Shown here piece after piece: positions 17,270 through 24,804 of a stretch of 42,940 nt of DNA. This DNA is from Desulfovibrionaceae bacterium (GTDB taxonomy: Bacteria; Desulfobacterota; Desulfovibrionia; Desulfovibrionales; Desulfovibrionaceae): NCBI GenBank assembly GCA_009773665.1, contig WSYE01000033.1, forward strand, positions 1 to 42,940, in the 5' to 3' direction. A model generated the notes under the pieces. The model worked only from the letters and a program-made list of their open reading frames with translations, ran no database searches and was not told the origin of the DNA. Made by a program: the position numbers and the translations under genes. Each line of letters starts with the position of its first letter. The first letter of the stretch is position 1.

Positions 17270-17378
17270 TAGTGTCTCGTCCTCAAAATTCGTTCATCCT
17301 GCATATATGCCCAAATAACGAGAATCATTTATTTTATCATTGAAAATCATACTCATGTTTTTCAAGAATGCTACGCTA
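17270..17378 (-). repeat. Intergenic hairpin element, copy B
   Basis: 109 bp filling the whole gap between the DivIVA-like stop codon (its TAG is the last three bases) and yggU. Ends are TAGTGTCTCGTCCTCAAAA on one side and TAGCGTAGCATTCTTGAAAA on the other strand, recognisable imperfect inverted repeats bounded by TA. The core hairpin has arms TTGAAAA/TTTTCAA (17340-17346, 17359-17365) around ACATGAGTATG. Next on the minus strand comes ATAAAATAAATGATTCTC, the box shared by the other copies. Confidence 0.75.
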
Positions 17379-17894
17379 ATCCCGCCCCTCGACGAAGGTG
17401 AACTCCCCGTCGGACTGCCCCGAGGCCGAAGACGTACCGGAGGACTCCAGCAGCCGGAAATGGTCTTCCAGCAATTTGCGCAGCTCCAGTTCGAAGGCTT
17501 CGCGCTGGGCGCGCATCTCGCCGATTTCCTCGAAGATGCGGGCCTTCATGAGGTTGGCGTCGGCTTTTATGCGCGCGGCCTCCAGGCGGGCGTCTTCCAG
17601 AATGCGCTGCGCGTCGCGCCGGGCGTTGCCGTGGATTTCCTCCACGATCTTGCGCCCGGCGGCCAAAGTGCCGCGCATGTCCGAAGCTGGCTGGGAGAGG
17701 GCAGGGTCCGGGCTGCGCGAAGCCTGCACGCGTTCGAGTTCCACCAGACGCTCCATGAGCCTGCGGTTCTCGTCGGCGGCCTCGCCCAGCGCCTCGGCGG
17801 CGTCGTGCATGACCAGGTCCACCTCTTCGGTGCAGTACCCGCGCATGCAGCGGTTGAATTTCTTTCCCAGGAGGTCGATCTTGGAGACCGTCAC
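17376..17894 (-). CDS. DivIVA-domain coiled-coil protein
   Basis: A 172-residue protein. The N-terminus (TVSKIDLLGKKFNRCMRGYCTEEVDLVMHDAAEAL) is the DivIVA-type start that targets membranes, with the usual 'F-R-GY-EVD' spacing. A long coiled coil follows to about residue 150, then a Ser/Gly tail. DivIVA-like proteins organise growth poles or septa; in this phylum the role is unproven. The start is GTG at 17894 with GGGAGA upstream, 13 bases after the yggT stop. The yggT-divIVA-yggU order is a common envelope cluster. Confidence 0.85.
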   Translation of the reverse strand: MTVSKIDLLGKKFNRCMRGYCTEEVDLVMHDAAEALGEAADENRRLMERLVELERVQASRSPDPALSQPASDMRGTLAAGRKIVEEIHGNARRDAQRILEDARLEAARIKADANLMKARIFEEIGEMRAQREAFELELRKLLEDHFRLLESSGTSSASGQSDGEFTFVEGRD

Positions 17895-17907
17895 GCAGTT
17901 CTCCCGG

Positions 17908-18213
17908 TTAACGCACCATGAAGGCCAGTTGGAACAACGACTCGACGATGAACACCTGTCCGATGAACTGCAAGGCCAGAATGACCACTACAGGGGAGAG
18001 GTCCATCCCGCCGACCATGACGAAGGGCATCATTCGACGCACCCGGTAGAGCACCGGCTCCGTGGCGGAGTATAGGAAGCGGACAATCGGATGATACGGA
18101 TCGGGCCGAATCCAGGAAATCACGGCGGCGATGATGAACACCCACTTGTACGCGCCGAAAGCGAAGTCCAGAATCATGGCCAAAGTCTTGATCAACGGTC
18201 CCACGAAAGGCAT
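17908..18213 (-). CDS. yggT: YggT-family membrane protein
   Basis: A 101-residue integral membrane protein with two hydrophobic regions (about 8-35 and 70-96) separated by the family signature SWIRPDPYHPIVRFLYSATEPVLYRVRRMMP. YggT proteins are inner-membrane proteins often placed next to divIVA/sepF and yggU, with a suggested role in envelope or division-site organisation. The signature is well conserved here. It is the first gene of the run down to ilvC, about 120 bases from the stop of the HAD gene. Confidence 0.93.
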   Translation of the reverse strand: MPFVGPLIKTLAMILDFAFGAYKWVFIIAAVISWIRPDPYHPIVRFLYSATEPVLYRVRRMMPFVMVGGMDLSPVVVILALQFIGQVFIVESLFQLAFMVR

Positions 18214-18333
18214 GTCGTTCCCCGTATTGCAGGCTAGGCCGGATTTTTCACGGCTAGGTTAGAGTCTCATACGTTGCCCCGCGAATCAAGGGCTTTTCCC
18301 CTACCATTTTGCTCCGCAAAGCCCCGAAGAGCC

Positions 18334-18996
18334 TCAGCAAGGCCCCTCCATGAAGCATGCGTGCAGGCTTTCAAAGCTCGTCACGTGGTGGTGTGCGGCA
18401 AGCCTGGAATTCTTGTAGGCCCAGAAGGCCACCCCGGCGGCGCGGGCGGTCTGCTCGTCCACGATGGAGTCGCCGATGTAGGCCACCTCGTGCCGGGTGA
18501 GGTTCCAGTGCTTCAGGATGCTGTGCACGCCCTCCGGATTGGGCTTGGGATGGCTGACCTTGCCCGCCGTGATCACCGGGGAGAAGTAGCCTTCAAGCTC
18601 GAAGTTCTCCAGCAGCATTTCCATGGAATCCGTGCGGTTGGTGTTCACGGCCAGCAGGTACTTCTTCTCCCGCAGCATATCCAGAAACTCAACCAGGCCG
18701 GACTCCAGATACGTAAACGGCATGATCTCGGAATAGTCTATCTCGCGCCGGATGGCCTCGGCTTCGGCCAGACGCTCCACCGGGACGATGTGCGCGATGG
18801 AGGCCATGACCGCGTGGGCGTGGACGAAGTCCTCCTCGTCGGGGGTCATGGGCAGCATGCCGAGTTTCTGGCGCACCAGATTGTAGTACATGCGGTTGGC
18901 GTCCTTGGAATCGACCAGAACGCCGTCACAGTCGAAGATCACACCCTTGATGCCATGCAACAGGGACTCGCGGATGACGGTGATGCTCTCGGACAT
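18334..18996 (-). CDS. HAD-family phosphatase (phosphoglycolate phosphatase-like)
   Basis: A 220-residue HAD hydrolase. Motif I is VIFDCDGVLVDS (about 19-30), with the nucleophile and acid Asp residues. Motif II is AVNTNRTDS near 115, motif III the Lys in SHPKPNPEG near 148, and motif IV YIGDSIVDEQTA near 172. The cap lies between motifs I and II. This pattern fits Gph or pyrophosphatase-like enzymes acting on small phosphate esters; the substrate cannot be read. It is 3 bases after the stop of the preceding gene and probably co-transcribed with the two unknown genes upstream. Confidence 0.88.
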   Translation of the reverse strand: MSESITVIRESLLHGIKGVIFDCDGVLVDSKDANRMYYNLVRQKLGMLPMTPDEEDFVHAHAVMASIAHIVPVERLAEAEAIRREIDYSEIMPFTYLESGLVEFLDMLREKKYLLAVNTNRTDSMEMLLENFELEGYFSPVITAGKVSHPKPNPEGVHSILKHWNLTRHEVAYIGDSIVDEQTARAAGVAFWAYKNSRLAAHHHVTSFESLHACFMEGPC

Positions 18997-18999
18997 GAA

Positions 19000-19845
19000 T
19001 CAGACCTCGTTAGGAGCGACAACCAGACGCAGGGCGTCCAGCCAGGGCTTGGCCGGGTCGGGCCGCTTGGAGAAACAGAGCAGATGTCCGGGCAGGCTGG
19101 CCTGCCGGAACGCGCCTTTCAGGCCGAAGCGGGCCAGAGTCTCCGGTGTGGCCGGAACAAAGGCCGCGCCGTACTCCTCCCAGTCGCCCAGGAGACGCTC
19201 GTCGGCACAGTAGAGCCCGCACTGCGGGGGCACGAAGGTCAGCACGGCGTCCATGAGCACCGCCGAGGGCACGCCCGGCCCGCCGGGCACGAGATCCGGC
19301 CTGGCTCCGGCCAGGGAAGCGCCCTCGCCGCCGATGGCGTCGTCGTCCTCCAGGCCGAGGGACTGTTCAAACACGGCCCACTGGCTGTCGAGTTTGTCTT
19401 CCAGACCGGCCATCTCCAGCGAGACCTCTTCCAGAGCCCAGGCCAGGCACAGTTCGGTCTGCGCCGTGGACAGGAGCTTCGCGTTCTCGAGCGCGGCTGC
19501 GTCGACGGACTGATCGGCCCGGATGTCGTCGCGGATGGCGAAGCTTGTGCCGGAGTAGAAGTCCTGCCGATGGGCGGAGGCGAACGCGGAGAGATCCCCG
19601 GCGCGTTTGGCGTCTCTGGCCATCTGAACGAACTGGGCAAGCATGGACTTGACCACCGGCTCGGCCATTGGAAGATTCTCAGGCCGAAACCATGCGTTGG
19701 GAGCGTTTGCAGCGTCTGGAGCGCCCTGCTCCGCCGGGGCGGCAAGGCCCGGATTCAGGAACCGGACAGCCTCGGGGGCGTTTTGAAAGGTCCTTGGACT
19801 GAGGGCGGGGACATTGACGAGAAAATCTTTTGTTTCCAAGCTCAT
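19000..19845 (-). CDS. Uncharacterised protein (281 aa)
   Basis: Not recognised. The start chosen is the ATG at 19845 (MSLETKDFLVNVPALSPRTF), 10 bases after the stop of the cysteine-rich gene; an earlier in-frame start at 19968 would overlap that gene. It has an alanine/proline-rich N-terminal third, a helical middle with acidic stretches (LEDKLDSQWAVFEQSLGLEDDD) and an alpha/beta-looking end (GLYCADERLLGDWEEYGAAF). No signal peptide or membrane helix is seen, so it is probably cytoplasmic. It lies in a three-gene unit between the cysteine-rich protein and the HAD phosphatase, which suggests a shared but unknown job. Confidence 0.75.
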   Translation of the reverse strand: MSLETKDFLVNVPALSPRTFQNAPEAVRFLNPGLAAPAEQGAPDAANAPNAWFRPENLPMAEPVVKSMLAQFVQMARDAKRAGDLSAFASAHRQDFYSGTSFAIRDDIRADQSVDAAALENAKLLSTAQTELCLAWALEEVSLEMAGLEDKLDSQWAVFEQSLGLEDDDAIGGEGASLAGARPDLVPGGPGVPSAVLMDAVLTFVPPQCGLYCADERLLGDWEEYGAAFVPATPETLARFGLKGAFRQASLPGHLLCFSKRPDPAKPWLDALRLVVAPNEV

Positions 19846-19855
19846 AGACCGTGGG

Positions 19856-20227
19856 TCATCCCCGTGGTTTGGGTGTGTAGTTCCGGCAGCGTCCACCGCA
19901 CTCCGGGAGTCTGAACACGCAGACGTCCCCCAGGCAGAGCGCACAGCCGGGATAAGAGTTCGTATCATCCGGCTCGTATTCCTGACAACCCGTATCCTCG
20001 CTGCAAACTTCCCGGAAACGCTTCTCCCAGATGCCCGTAGCTTTGGATTCGTCCAGGTCGAAGGCGTCGGCCTGGGTCAGGAAGGTGTCGTAGACCTGTT
20101 GCAGGCGCACCAGCACCCGGCAGCGGTATTCAGGGTCGTAACCGGGGTTGAGGACTTCCTCGTAGTCGCAGCGCCCGCGCACGTAGTGGCGGCAGGCGGG
20201 CGCAGGCAGGCGCAGTATCTGGCTCAC
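19856..20227 (-). CDS. Cysteine-rich protein, function unknown (possible metal binding)
   Basis: 123 residues with ten cysteines at positions 12, 20, 36, 75, 81, 95, 98, 103, 110 and 114. CRHYVRGRCDYEE resembles a CCCH-like knuckle, and CALCLGDVC with PECGGRC gives a second tight cluster, so zinc or iron-sulfur binding is plausible. No signal peptide is seen. It heads the unit with the 281-aa protein and the HAD phosphatase and is divergent from tatA with 75 bases between. I do not recognise the family. Confidence 0.8.
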   Translation of the reverse strand: MSQILRLPAPACRHYVRGRCDYEEVLNPGYDPEYRCRVLVRLQQVYDTFLTQADAFDLDESKATGIWEKRFREVCSEDTGCQEYEPDDTNSYPGCALCLGDVCVFRLPECGGRCRNYTPKPRG

Positions 20228-20302
20228 GCCGCGCCCGCCCTGGCTTGACCGGGCGCATATGGAGGTGTAGCCTTGCCTTCAATCGACAACTGGAGGCCAG
20301 GC

Positions 20303-20488
20303 ATGTTCGGACTCGGAGTATGGGAACTTTCACTCATTCTGATCGTCATCCTGCTTCTTTTCGGTGGCAGCAAGCTGCCAGAACTGGGTCGAGGCCTGGG
20401 CAAGGCCATCAAGGATTTTCGCCGCTCCGCTTCGGAGCCGGATGAAATCGACATCACCAAGGACAAGGACGACAAGCCCAAGCCCTAG
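20303..20488 (+). CDS. tatA: Twin-arginine translocase subunit TatA/E
   Basis: A 61-residue protein: a short N-terminus ([20 protein letters not shown]), one membrane helix, the [23 protein letters not shown] hinge with amphipathic helix, and a charged tail. This is classic TatA, which forms the translocation pore for folded proteins. The start at 20303 has GGAGG 7 bases upstream; the frame open from 20273 is not used. A weak sigma-70-like pair (TTGACC at 20245, TAGCCT at 20268, 17-base spacer) precedes it. No tatB or tatC is nearby. Its TAG stop overlaps the pgsA stop on the other strand. Confidence 0.95.
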   Translation: MFGLGVWELSLILIVILLLFGGSKLPELGRGLGKAIKDFRRSASEPDEIDITKDKDDKPKP

Positions 20489-21069
20489 TCCTTCCCCTGC
20501 CCGCCCGTGAACATAGCCAGCCCTTTGGCCACGTAATGCCCGCCTGAAACCACCGTCAACACAGCCGTAGCCCACACCAGGGCCTCCACGACCCATTCCG
20601 TCACGCCTTCCCACCCTGCGGCGTCGTGCAGAAACACCGCCAGGATGAGCGCCATCTGAAGAAGCGTGGTCGCCTTGCTGATCAGGCTTGGCCGAATGCG
20701 CGAGCGCATGTCCTGCCCCCAGAAGTTCAGCAGCGCGACTCCGCCCAGGATGATCACGTCCCGGCTGACCACAGCCACGGCCAGCCAGGCGGGAATCCAT
20801 CCCGCGTAGGCCAGGCAGACGTAGGCCGCCACCAGCAGGAACTTGTCCGCCAGCGGGTCCAGGATGGCCCCCAGGCGCGAGCGCTGGTTGAGAACTCGGG
20901 CCAGAAAACCGTCCAGCGCGTCGGTGACGCCAGCCATGAAGAACAGGGACAAAGCCGCCAGGTGTTTTCCGTCCAGGAAGAAGACCACGAAAAGCGGCGT
21001 GAAAAGGATGCGCGCCACGGTGAGCGCATTGGGGATCGTCCAGTTTTCCGAGGCGGAGCCCATGCGCAT
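20485..21069 (-). CDS. pgsA: CDP-diacylglycerol-glycerol-3-phosphate 3-phosphatidyltransferase
   Basis: A 194-residue membrane enzyme of the CDP-alcohol phosphatidyltransferase family. It makes phosphatidylglycerol phosphate. The signature D-x2-DG-x2-AR-x8-G-x3-D-x3-D is complete in [10 protein letters not shown] and [12 protein letters not shown] (about residues 47-75). Several hydrophobic helices follow. The start at 21069 has GAGG 6 bases upstream; a second ATG two codons later is possible. It begins 8 bases after the apparent original end of the amidase gene and converges on tatA with stops sharing CTAG. Confidence 0.93.
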   Translation of the reverse strand: MRMGSASENWTIPNALTVARILFTPLFVVFFLDGKHLAALSLFFMAGVTDALDGFLARVLNQRSRLGAILDPLADKFLLVAAYVCLAYAGWIPAWLAVAVVSRDVIILGGVALLNFWGQDMRSRIRPSLISKATTLLQMALILAVFLHDAAGWEGVTEWVVEALVWATAVLTVVSGGHYVAKGLAMFTGGQGKD

Positions 21070-21135
21070 TCAAAACCTCATCCGAGGCTTCGCGTCAAGG
21101 CCCCGGCCAGTGCCGAGGCCAGCTTGTCAAGCGTT

Positions 21136-22278
21136 TCAGCCGCCTTGAGGTGCGCCTCGTCCGCCGGACTGGAGAGAAACCCCGAGTTCGGTGGCAAGTC
21201 GTTCCGCCAGCAGGCGGCTCGCGCCTGCCAGACGCCGGGTCTGCCAGGAGGCCAGGAACACCGGCGCGGAGGGCAGCGGAACTCTGGGAGGAAGTGAGCG
21301 CTCGAACCGGGTGACGCCGTTCTCCATGTCGGCTACGGCCTGGGCCTGGGCGTCCGAGGCCTCGGGCGCGTAGGTGTAGAGTTCCAGCCCGGAATGTCCG
21401 GGCAGCGAGGCCGTGCAATGCAGGGAAATGAACAGATCGGCCCCGAAAAGACCAGCAGTGGCGGCCCTGGCCCAAAGGGGCTGGTCGTGGTCGGTTTCGC
21501 GGGTGAAGAGCACGCGCATGCCCGTCTTGCCATCCACTGTGGAGGCCAGCGCCTGGGCCAGTTTTTTTGCCAGCTCCAGGGTGACGGCCTTCTCGGCGAG
21601 GCCAGACGCACCCGAGACGCCCTTGTCCGTGCCGCCGTGTCCGGCATCTAGCACGATCAGCCGCTGGCCCGGTGGCTTGCCGCTGGCGGCGTACGCCTGA
21701 AACTCTCTGGCGGCGTCCTCCTCCAACTGGGATTTACGCGCATGGCGGGTCGGCCTGCCCTCTCCCTTGGGTACGGGAATGGGGCTCTGGGAGAGCATGT
21801 CCAGCATCATGCGAGAATAGCCGTCTGAAGGATCGATGCGAAGGGCAGTGCGGAAGCTTTCGGCGGCCTGATAAGGTTGCCCGGCTTGCGAATAGGCCCG
21901 GCCCAGCAGGTTGAACACCCAGGGATTTGCAGGGTCCAGGCGGGCGGCCTCCTTCAGGGCGGTCACGGCCTCGCCGGGCTTTCCCGAGAGGAGCAACTCG
22001 CGGCCCTTGGTGGCCATGTCCCCGCTTGCGTCCGTGGCGGCCAGCACACCTGAAGGCGCAGCCAGGGCGAGACAGGCAGACGCCAGGACCCCCAGGGCGC
22101 TTCGTCTGGTGAGAGGCCGGGGTGATGCAGGCGCTACCGGAGAGCTCATCTCCAGGCCGGAGTAGGAATCAATGCCGCCCGATGCTTCGGACGCACCTGA
22201 AGAACGCCCCGGCGTGGCGGCGTTGCCCTCAGGTGATGGCGGAAGAACGGAAGGAATCGTGCTGATTATGCGGCTCAT
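21136..22278 (-). CDS. N-acetylmuramoyl-L-alanine amidase with TPR region, C-terminus damaged
   Basis: The readable frame is 380 residues. It has a Tat-type signal (LTRRSALGVLASACLALA), a TPR-like region at about 88-160, then an Amidase_3 domain: VLDAGHGGTDKG, the zinc Glu in GLAEKAV and FISLHCTAS. The frame ends abnormally (TELGVSLQSGG...). A one-base shift at about 21173-21180 restores TELGFLSSPADEAHLKAAE and runs to a TGA at 21078, the expected amidase end. The usual RGVxxAPF...MPAVLVE stretch is missing, so a deletion plus frameshift is likely. An alternative start is the ATG at 22149. It would cleave peptidoglycan if functional; this is possibly a pseudogene or a sequencing error. Confidence 0.75.
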   Translation of the reverse strand: MSRIISTIPSVLPPSPEGNAATPGRSSGASEASGGIDSYSGLEMSSPVAPASPRPLTRRSALGVLASACLALAAPSGVLAATDASGDMATKGRELLLSGKPGEAVTALKEAARLDPANPWVFNLLGRAYSQAGQPYQAAESFRTALRIDPSDGYSRMMLDMLSQSPIPVPKGEGRPTRHARKSQLEEDAAREFQAYAASGKPPGQRLIVLDAGHGGTDKGVSGASGLAEKAVTLELAKKLAQALASTVDGKTGMRVLFTRETDHDQPLWARAATAGLFGADLFISLHCTASLPGHSGLELYTYAPEASDAQAQAVADMENGVTRFERSLPPRVPLPSAPVFLASWQTRRLAGASRLLAERLATELGVSLQSGGRGAPQGG

Positions 22279-22348
22279 GGATGTTACGACTCATACCAGC
22301 CCGAGCGCCTCGTCACCACAGTTTTCGCAGGAAAAGGCTCTGGCTGCA

Positions 22349-22456
22349 TGTGCCGCGCTTTTGAAAAACATGAATATGGTTTTCAAAAGTAAAATAAATG
22401 GCTCTCTTGGGTTGGGCTCATGAACTGTACGCGCGAACCATGGGGACGCGAGACTA
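22349..22456 (+). repeat. Intergenic hairpin element, copy D
   Basis: 108 bp in the opposite orientation to copies A-C. The core hairpin is the best formed: CTTTTGAAAA (22358-22367) pairs with TTTTCAAAAG (22380-22389) around ACATGAATATGG, followed by TAAAATAAATGGCTCTC. The far end is GGGGACGCGAGACTA, in which CTA is the complement of the TAG stop of the zinc-ribbon gene. It occupies most of the space between that gene and the amidase gene. Confidence 0.75.
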
Positions 22457-22696
22457 AAGAAAGTCCGGGTCGATGCCAGCCCTGCCGCTGGCGGTCATGA
22501 GCTTCATAAACCGCACGGTCTTCTCGTCGGCAGGAACCACCGGAAAACGCTGATGGCAGGCGTCGCACTGGGCCATGGTGGGCTTGGTGGGTGCGATGAG
22601 GGGCACCTCGCGCACGCAGTACGGACACGGATACAGGTAAACAAGCTCCAGCCCGCTGGGCTTGACCGGGGAGACGGGCTTCTTCTTCTCGGACAC
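22454..22696 (-). CDS. Small zinc-ribbon protein
   Basis: An 80-residue cytoplasmic protein with two Cys pairs, CPYC (near 24) and CDAC (near 44), which should bind one zinc. A basic, proline-containing N-terminus (SEKKKPVSPVKPSG) and a short helical C-terminus flank them. The start is GTG at 22696 with GGAGG 8 bases upstream, and the gpmI stop is 3 bases before, so it is the last gene of rsfS-gpmI. The role is unknown; such proteins often bind nucleic acid or act as adaptors. Its stop codon is part of repeat element D. Confidence 0.8.
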   Translation of the reverse strand: MSEKKKPVSPVKPSGLELVYLYPCPYCVREVPLIAPTKPTMAQCDACHQRFPVVPADEKTVRFMKLMTASGRAGIDPDFL

Positions 22697-22699
22697 GGA

Positions 22700-24238
22700 T
22701 CAGTCCTCCACCAGGCAGCGCCCAGTCATCTGTTGGGGCTGAGCGAGCCCGGCCAGTTTGAGAATGGTGGGGGCCAGATCGGCCAGCCTGCCGTCCGAAA
22801 TCTTTGCGCCGATGCGAGACGGGTCCACCAGGATGAGCGGCACCTCATTCAAGGTGTGCGCGGTCATCTTGCCGCCGTCAGCGGCGATCATCTCTTCGGC
22901 GTTGCCGTGGTCGGCGGTGACAAGCACGCGCCCGCCCGAGGCCAGCACGGTAGCCACGATGCGGCCCACGCACTCGTCCACGGCCTTGCACGCGGCAACG
23001 GCGGCCTCCACGATGCCGGTGTGCCCCACCATGTCCAGGTTGGCCAGGTTGCACACAACCAGATCGTAGCCCTTGGCCCAGGCCTGCTCGAAGGCGTCGG
23101 TGACTTCGTAGACGCTCATCTGGGGCTTCAGGTCGTAGGTGGCGACATCGCGCGGCGAGGGGATCATCACCCGGTCCTCGCCGGGGAAGGCTTCTTCGCG
23201 CCCGCCGTTCAGAAAGTAGGTGACGTGGGCGTACTTCTCGGTCTCGGCGATGCGCAGCTGCTTCAGGCTCGCTTCGGAATAGACCTGCCCCAGGGTGTTG
23301 GTCAGCTCTTCAGGCGCGAAGGGCACAGGCAGCCCGAAGGTGGACTCGTATTCGGTCATGGTGGCGTAGGCCGCCAGGGCTGGAGTCTTTGCACGCGTGA
23401 ACGCGTCGAAGCCGGGCTCGATGAAGGCCTTGGTGATCTCGCGAGCGCGGTCAGCCCGAAAATTGAAGAAGAATACGGCGTCGCCTTCTTCGATAAGCGC
23501 CAGCGGCTTGCCGTCCGGGCCGGAGACGAGGCTCGGCTTGACGAACTCGTCAGTGACGCCCTTGGTGTAGGACTCCCGGATGGCGGCGACCGGATCGGCC
23601 ACCAGCGCGCCCTGCCCGTCTGTCAGCGCGGCGTAGGCTTCGGCCACTCGCTCCCAGCGCTTGTCGCGGTCCATGGCGTAGAAGCGCCCGGTAACGGAGG
23701 CCACGCTCCCGCATCCGATGCGCTTTGCAGCTGCAACGAGCGACTCCACGTAGCCCGCGCCGCTCTCGGGCGGAGTGTCGCGCCCGTCCAGGAAACAGTG
23801 CAGATACAGGTCCTTCACGCCCAGGTCGCGGAAAACTTCAAGTAACGCTTCAACATGTCCCTGATGGCTGTGCACCCCGCCGTCTGAAACCAGGCCCATC
23901 AGGTGGAGCTTCCCGCCACTGGCCGCGACCTTGTCGGCCACGTCCTTCAGCACGGGGTTGGCCCACAGGCTACGGTCCTCGATGGCCACGTCGATGCGGG
24001 TCATGTCCTGGTAGACCACCCGGCCCGCGCCGATGTTCATGTGCCCCACTTCGGAGTTGCCCATGAACCCGTCCGGCAGGCCCACGGCTCTTCCGGAACA
24101 TTTGAGGCGCGCGTGCGGGTATTTTTCGGCCAGCCCGGTCAGGTTCGCGGCGCAGGCCAGCGTGACGGCGTTCCCTGGTCCGGCCGGGGCGATGCCCCAG
24201 CCGTCCAGGATAAGAAGCAGAGTCGGTGTCGTGTTCAT
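22700..24238 (-). CDS. gpmI: 2,3-bisphosphoglycerate-independent phosphoglycerate mutase
   Basis: A 512-residue, metal-dependent enzyme interconverting 3- and 2-phosphoglycerate in glycolysis/gluconeogenesis. It has the alkaline-phosphatase-fold metal motif LLILDGWG (8-15), the phosphoserine region MGNSEVGHMNIGAGR near 60, and C-terminal LDMVGHTG and TADHGNAEEM metal-ligand motifs. The start at 24238 (MNTTPTLLL) overlaps the rsfS stop as ATGA; the frame open upstream is not used. Length is typical (about 510). Confidence 0.97.
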   Translation of the reverse strand: MNTTPTLLLILDGWGIAPAGPGNAVTLACAANLTGLAEKYPHARLKCSGRAVGLPDGFMGNSEVGHMNIGAGRVVYQDMTRIDVAIEDRSLWANPVLKDVADKVAASGGKLHLMGLVSDGGVHSHQGHVEALLEVFRDLGVKDLYLHCFLDGRDTPPESGAGYVESLVAAAKRIGCGSVASVTGRFYAMDRDKRWERVAEAYAALTDGQGALVADPVAAIRESYTKGVTDEFVKPSLVSGPDGKPLALIEEGDAVFFFNFRADRAREITKAFIEPGFDAFTRAKTPALAAYATMTEYESTFGLPVPFAPEELTNTLGQVYSEASLKQLRIAETEKYAHVTYFLNGGREEAFPGEDRVMIPSPRDVATYDLKPQMSVYEVTDAFEQAWAKGYDLVVCNLANLDMVGHTGIVEAAVAACKAVDECVGRIVATVLASGGRVLVTADHGNAEEMIAADGGKMTAHTLNEVPLILVDPSRIGAKISDGRLADLAPTILKLAGLAQPQQMTGRCLVED

Positions 24239-24645
24239 GAATCGAAGTCGGAGTCTTTGTCGGTGGAGGGCGCGGGAGCCTTGGGCAGGGGAATTTCCGT
24301 GCCTTCGGACCACAGACCCTCAATGTTGTAGAATTGGCGGAACTCGTCCATGAAGATGTGCACGAACACGTCGTTCAAATCCACGAGGATCCACTGTCCG
24401 GTCTTGTAGCCGTCCATGCCCAGGAAGGAGAAGCCCTCCAGGGCGCACATGGCCAGCACGTGATCGGCCATGGCCTGGGCTTGGCGGATGTTGGCGGCGG
24501 TGGCCACGATCATGGATTCGGTGACGGTGCACACTTTGGTCAGGTCCATGGCCACGAGGTCCTTGGCTTTCTTTTCGTAAAGCCAGGTGGCCACGAGGCG
24601 GACTTTTTCACTGGTCGCGATGGTGTCTTTCTTGGTTTTTTCCAT
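24235..24645 (-). CDS. rsfS: Ribosome silencing factor RsfS
   Basis: A 136-residue protein of the RsfS/Iojap family, which binds uL14 on the large subunit and blocks subunit joining when nutrients are scarce. It shows the family path KKAKDLVAMDL, MIVATAANIRQAQAMADHV, then GYKTGQWILVDLNDVFVHIFMDEFRQFYNIEGLW. A short charged tail follows. The start at 24645 has GGAAG upstream; the same frame stays open far upstream only as antisense of paaK. It is coupled to gpmI and divergent from paaK. Confidence 0.95.
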   Translation of the reverse strand: MEKTKKDTIATSEKVRLVATWLYEKKAKDLVAMDLTKVCTVTESMIVATAANIRQAQAMADHVLAMCALEGFSFLGMDGYKTGQWILVDLNDVFVHIFMDEFRQFYNIEGLWSEGTEIPLPKAPAPSTDKDSDFDS

Positions 24646-24804
24646 ATTTTTTCTTCCGTGGCCCCTTCCTACAGGCTTTGACCTCAGTCCGCAAACGCAA
24701 AGTGTTCGCCCGGGGCGCATGAAGTCCGCGTTCTGGATGTTGACGGAAACATGCGCCATCAGGCAGGAATCACCACACGCGCATACGACGGAGGTGACGC
24801 CCCA

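Noticed and set aside
17310-17365. Fur box reading of GAGAATCATTTATTTTATC in element B
   Set aside because: The match is partial, and the same positions recur in the other copies next to genes with no iron link, so shared descent of the element explains it better.
17270-17378. Intergenic elements as integron attC sites
   Set aside because: They follow stop codons and fold, but lack the RYYYAAC/GTTRRRY core pair, and the neighbouring genes are ordinary chromosomal genes in mixed orientation.
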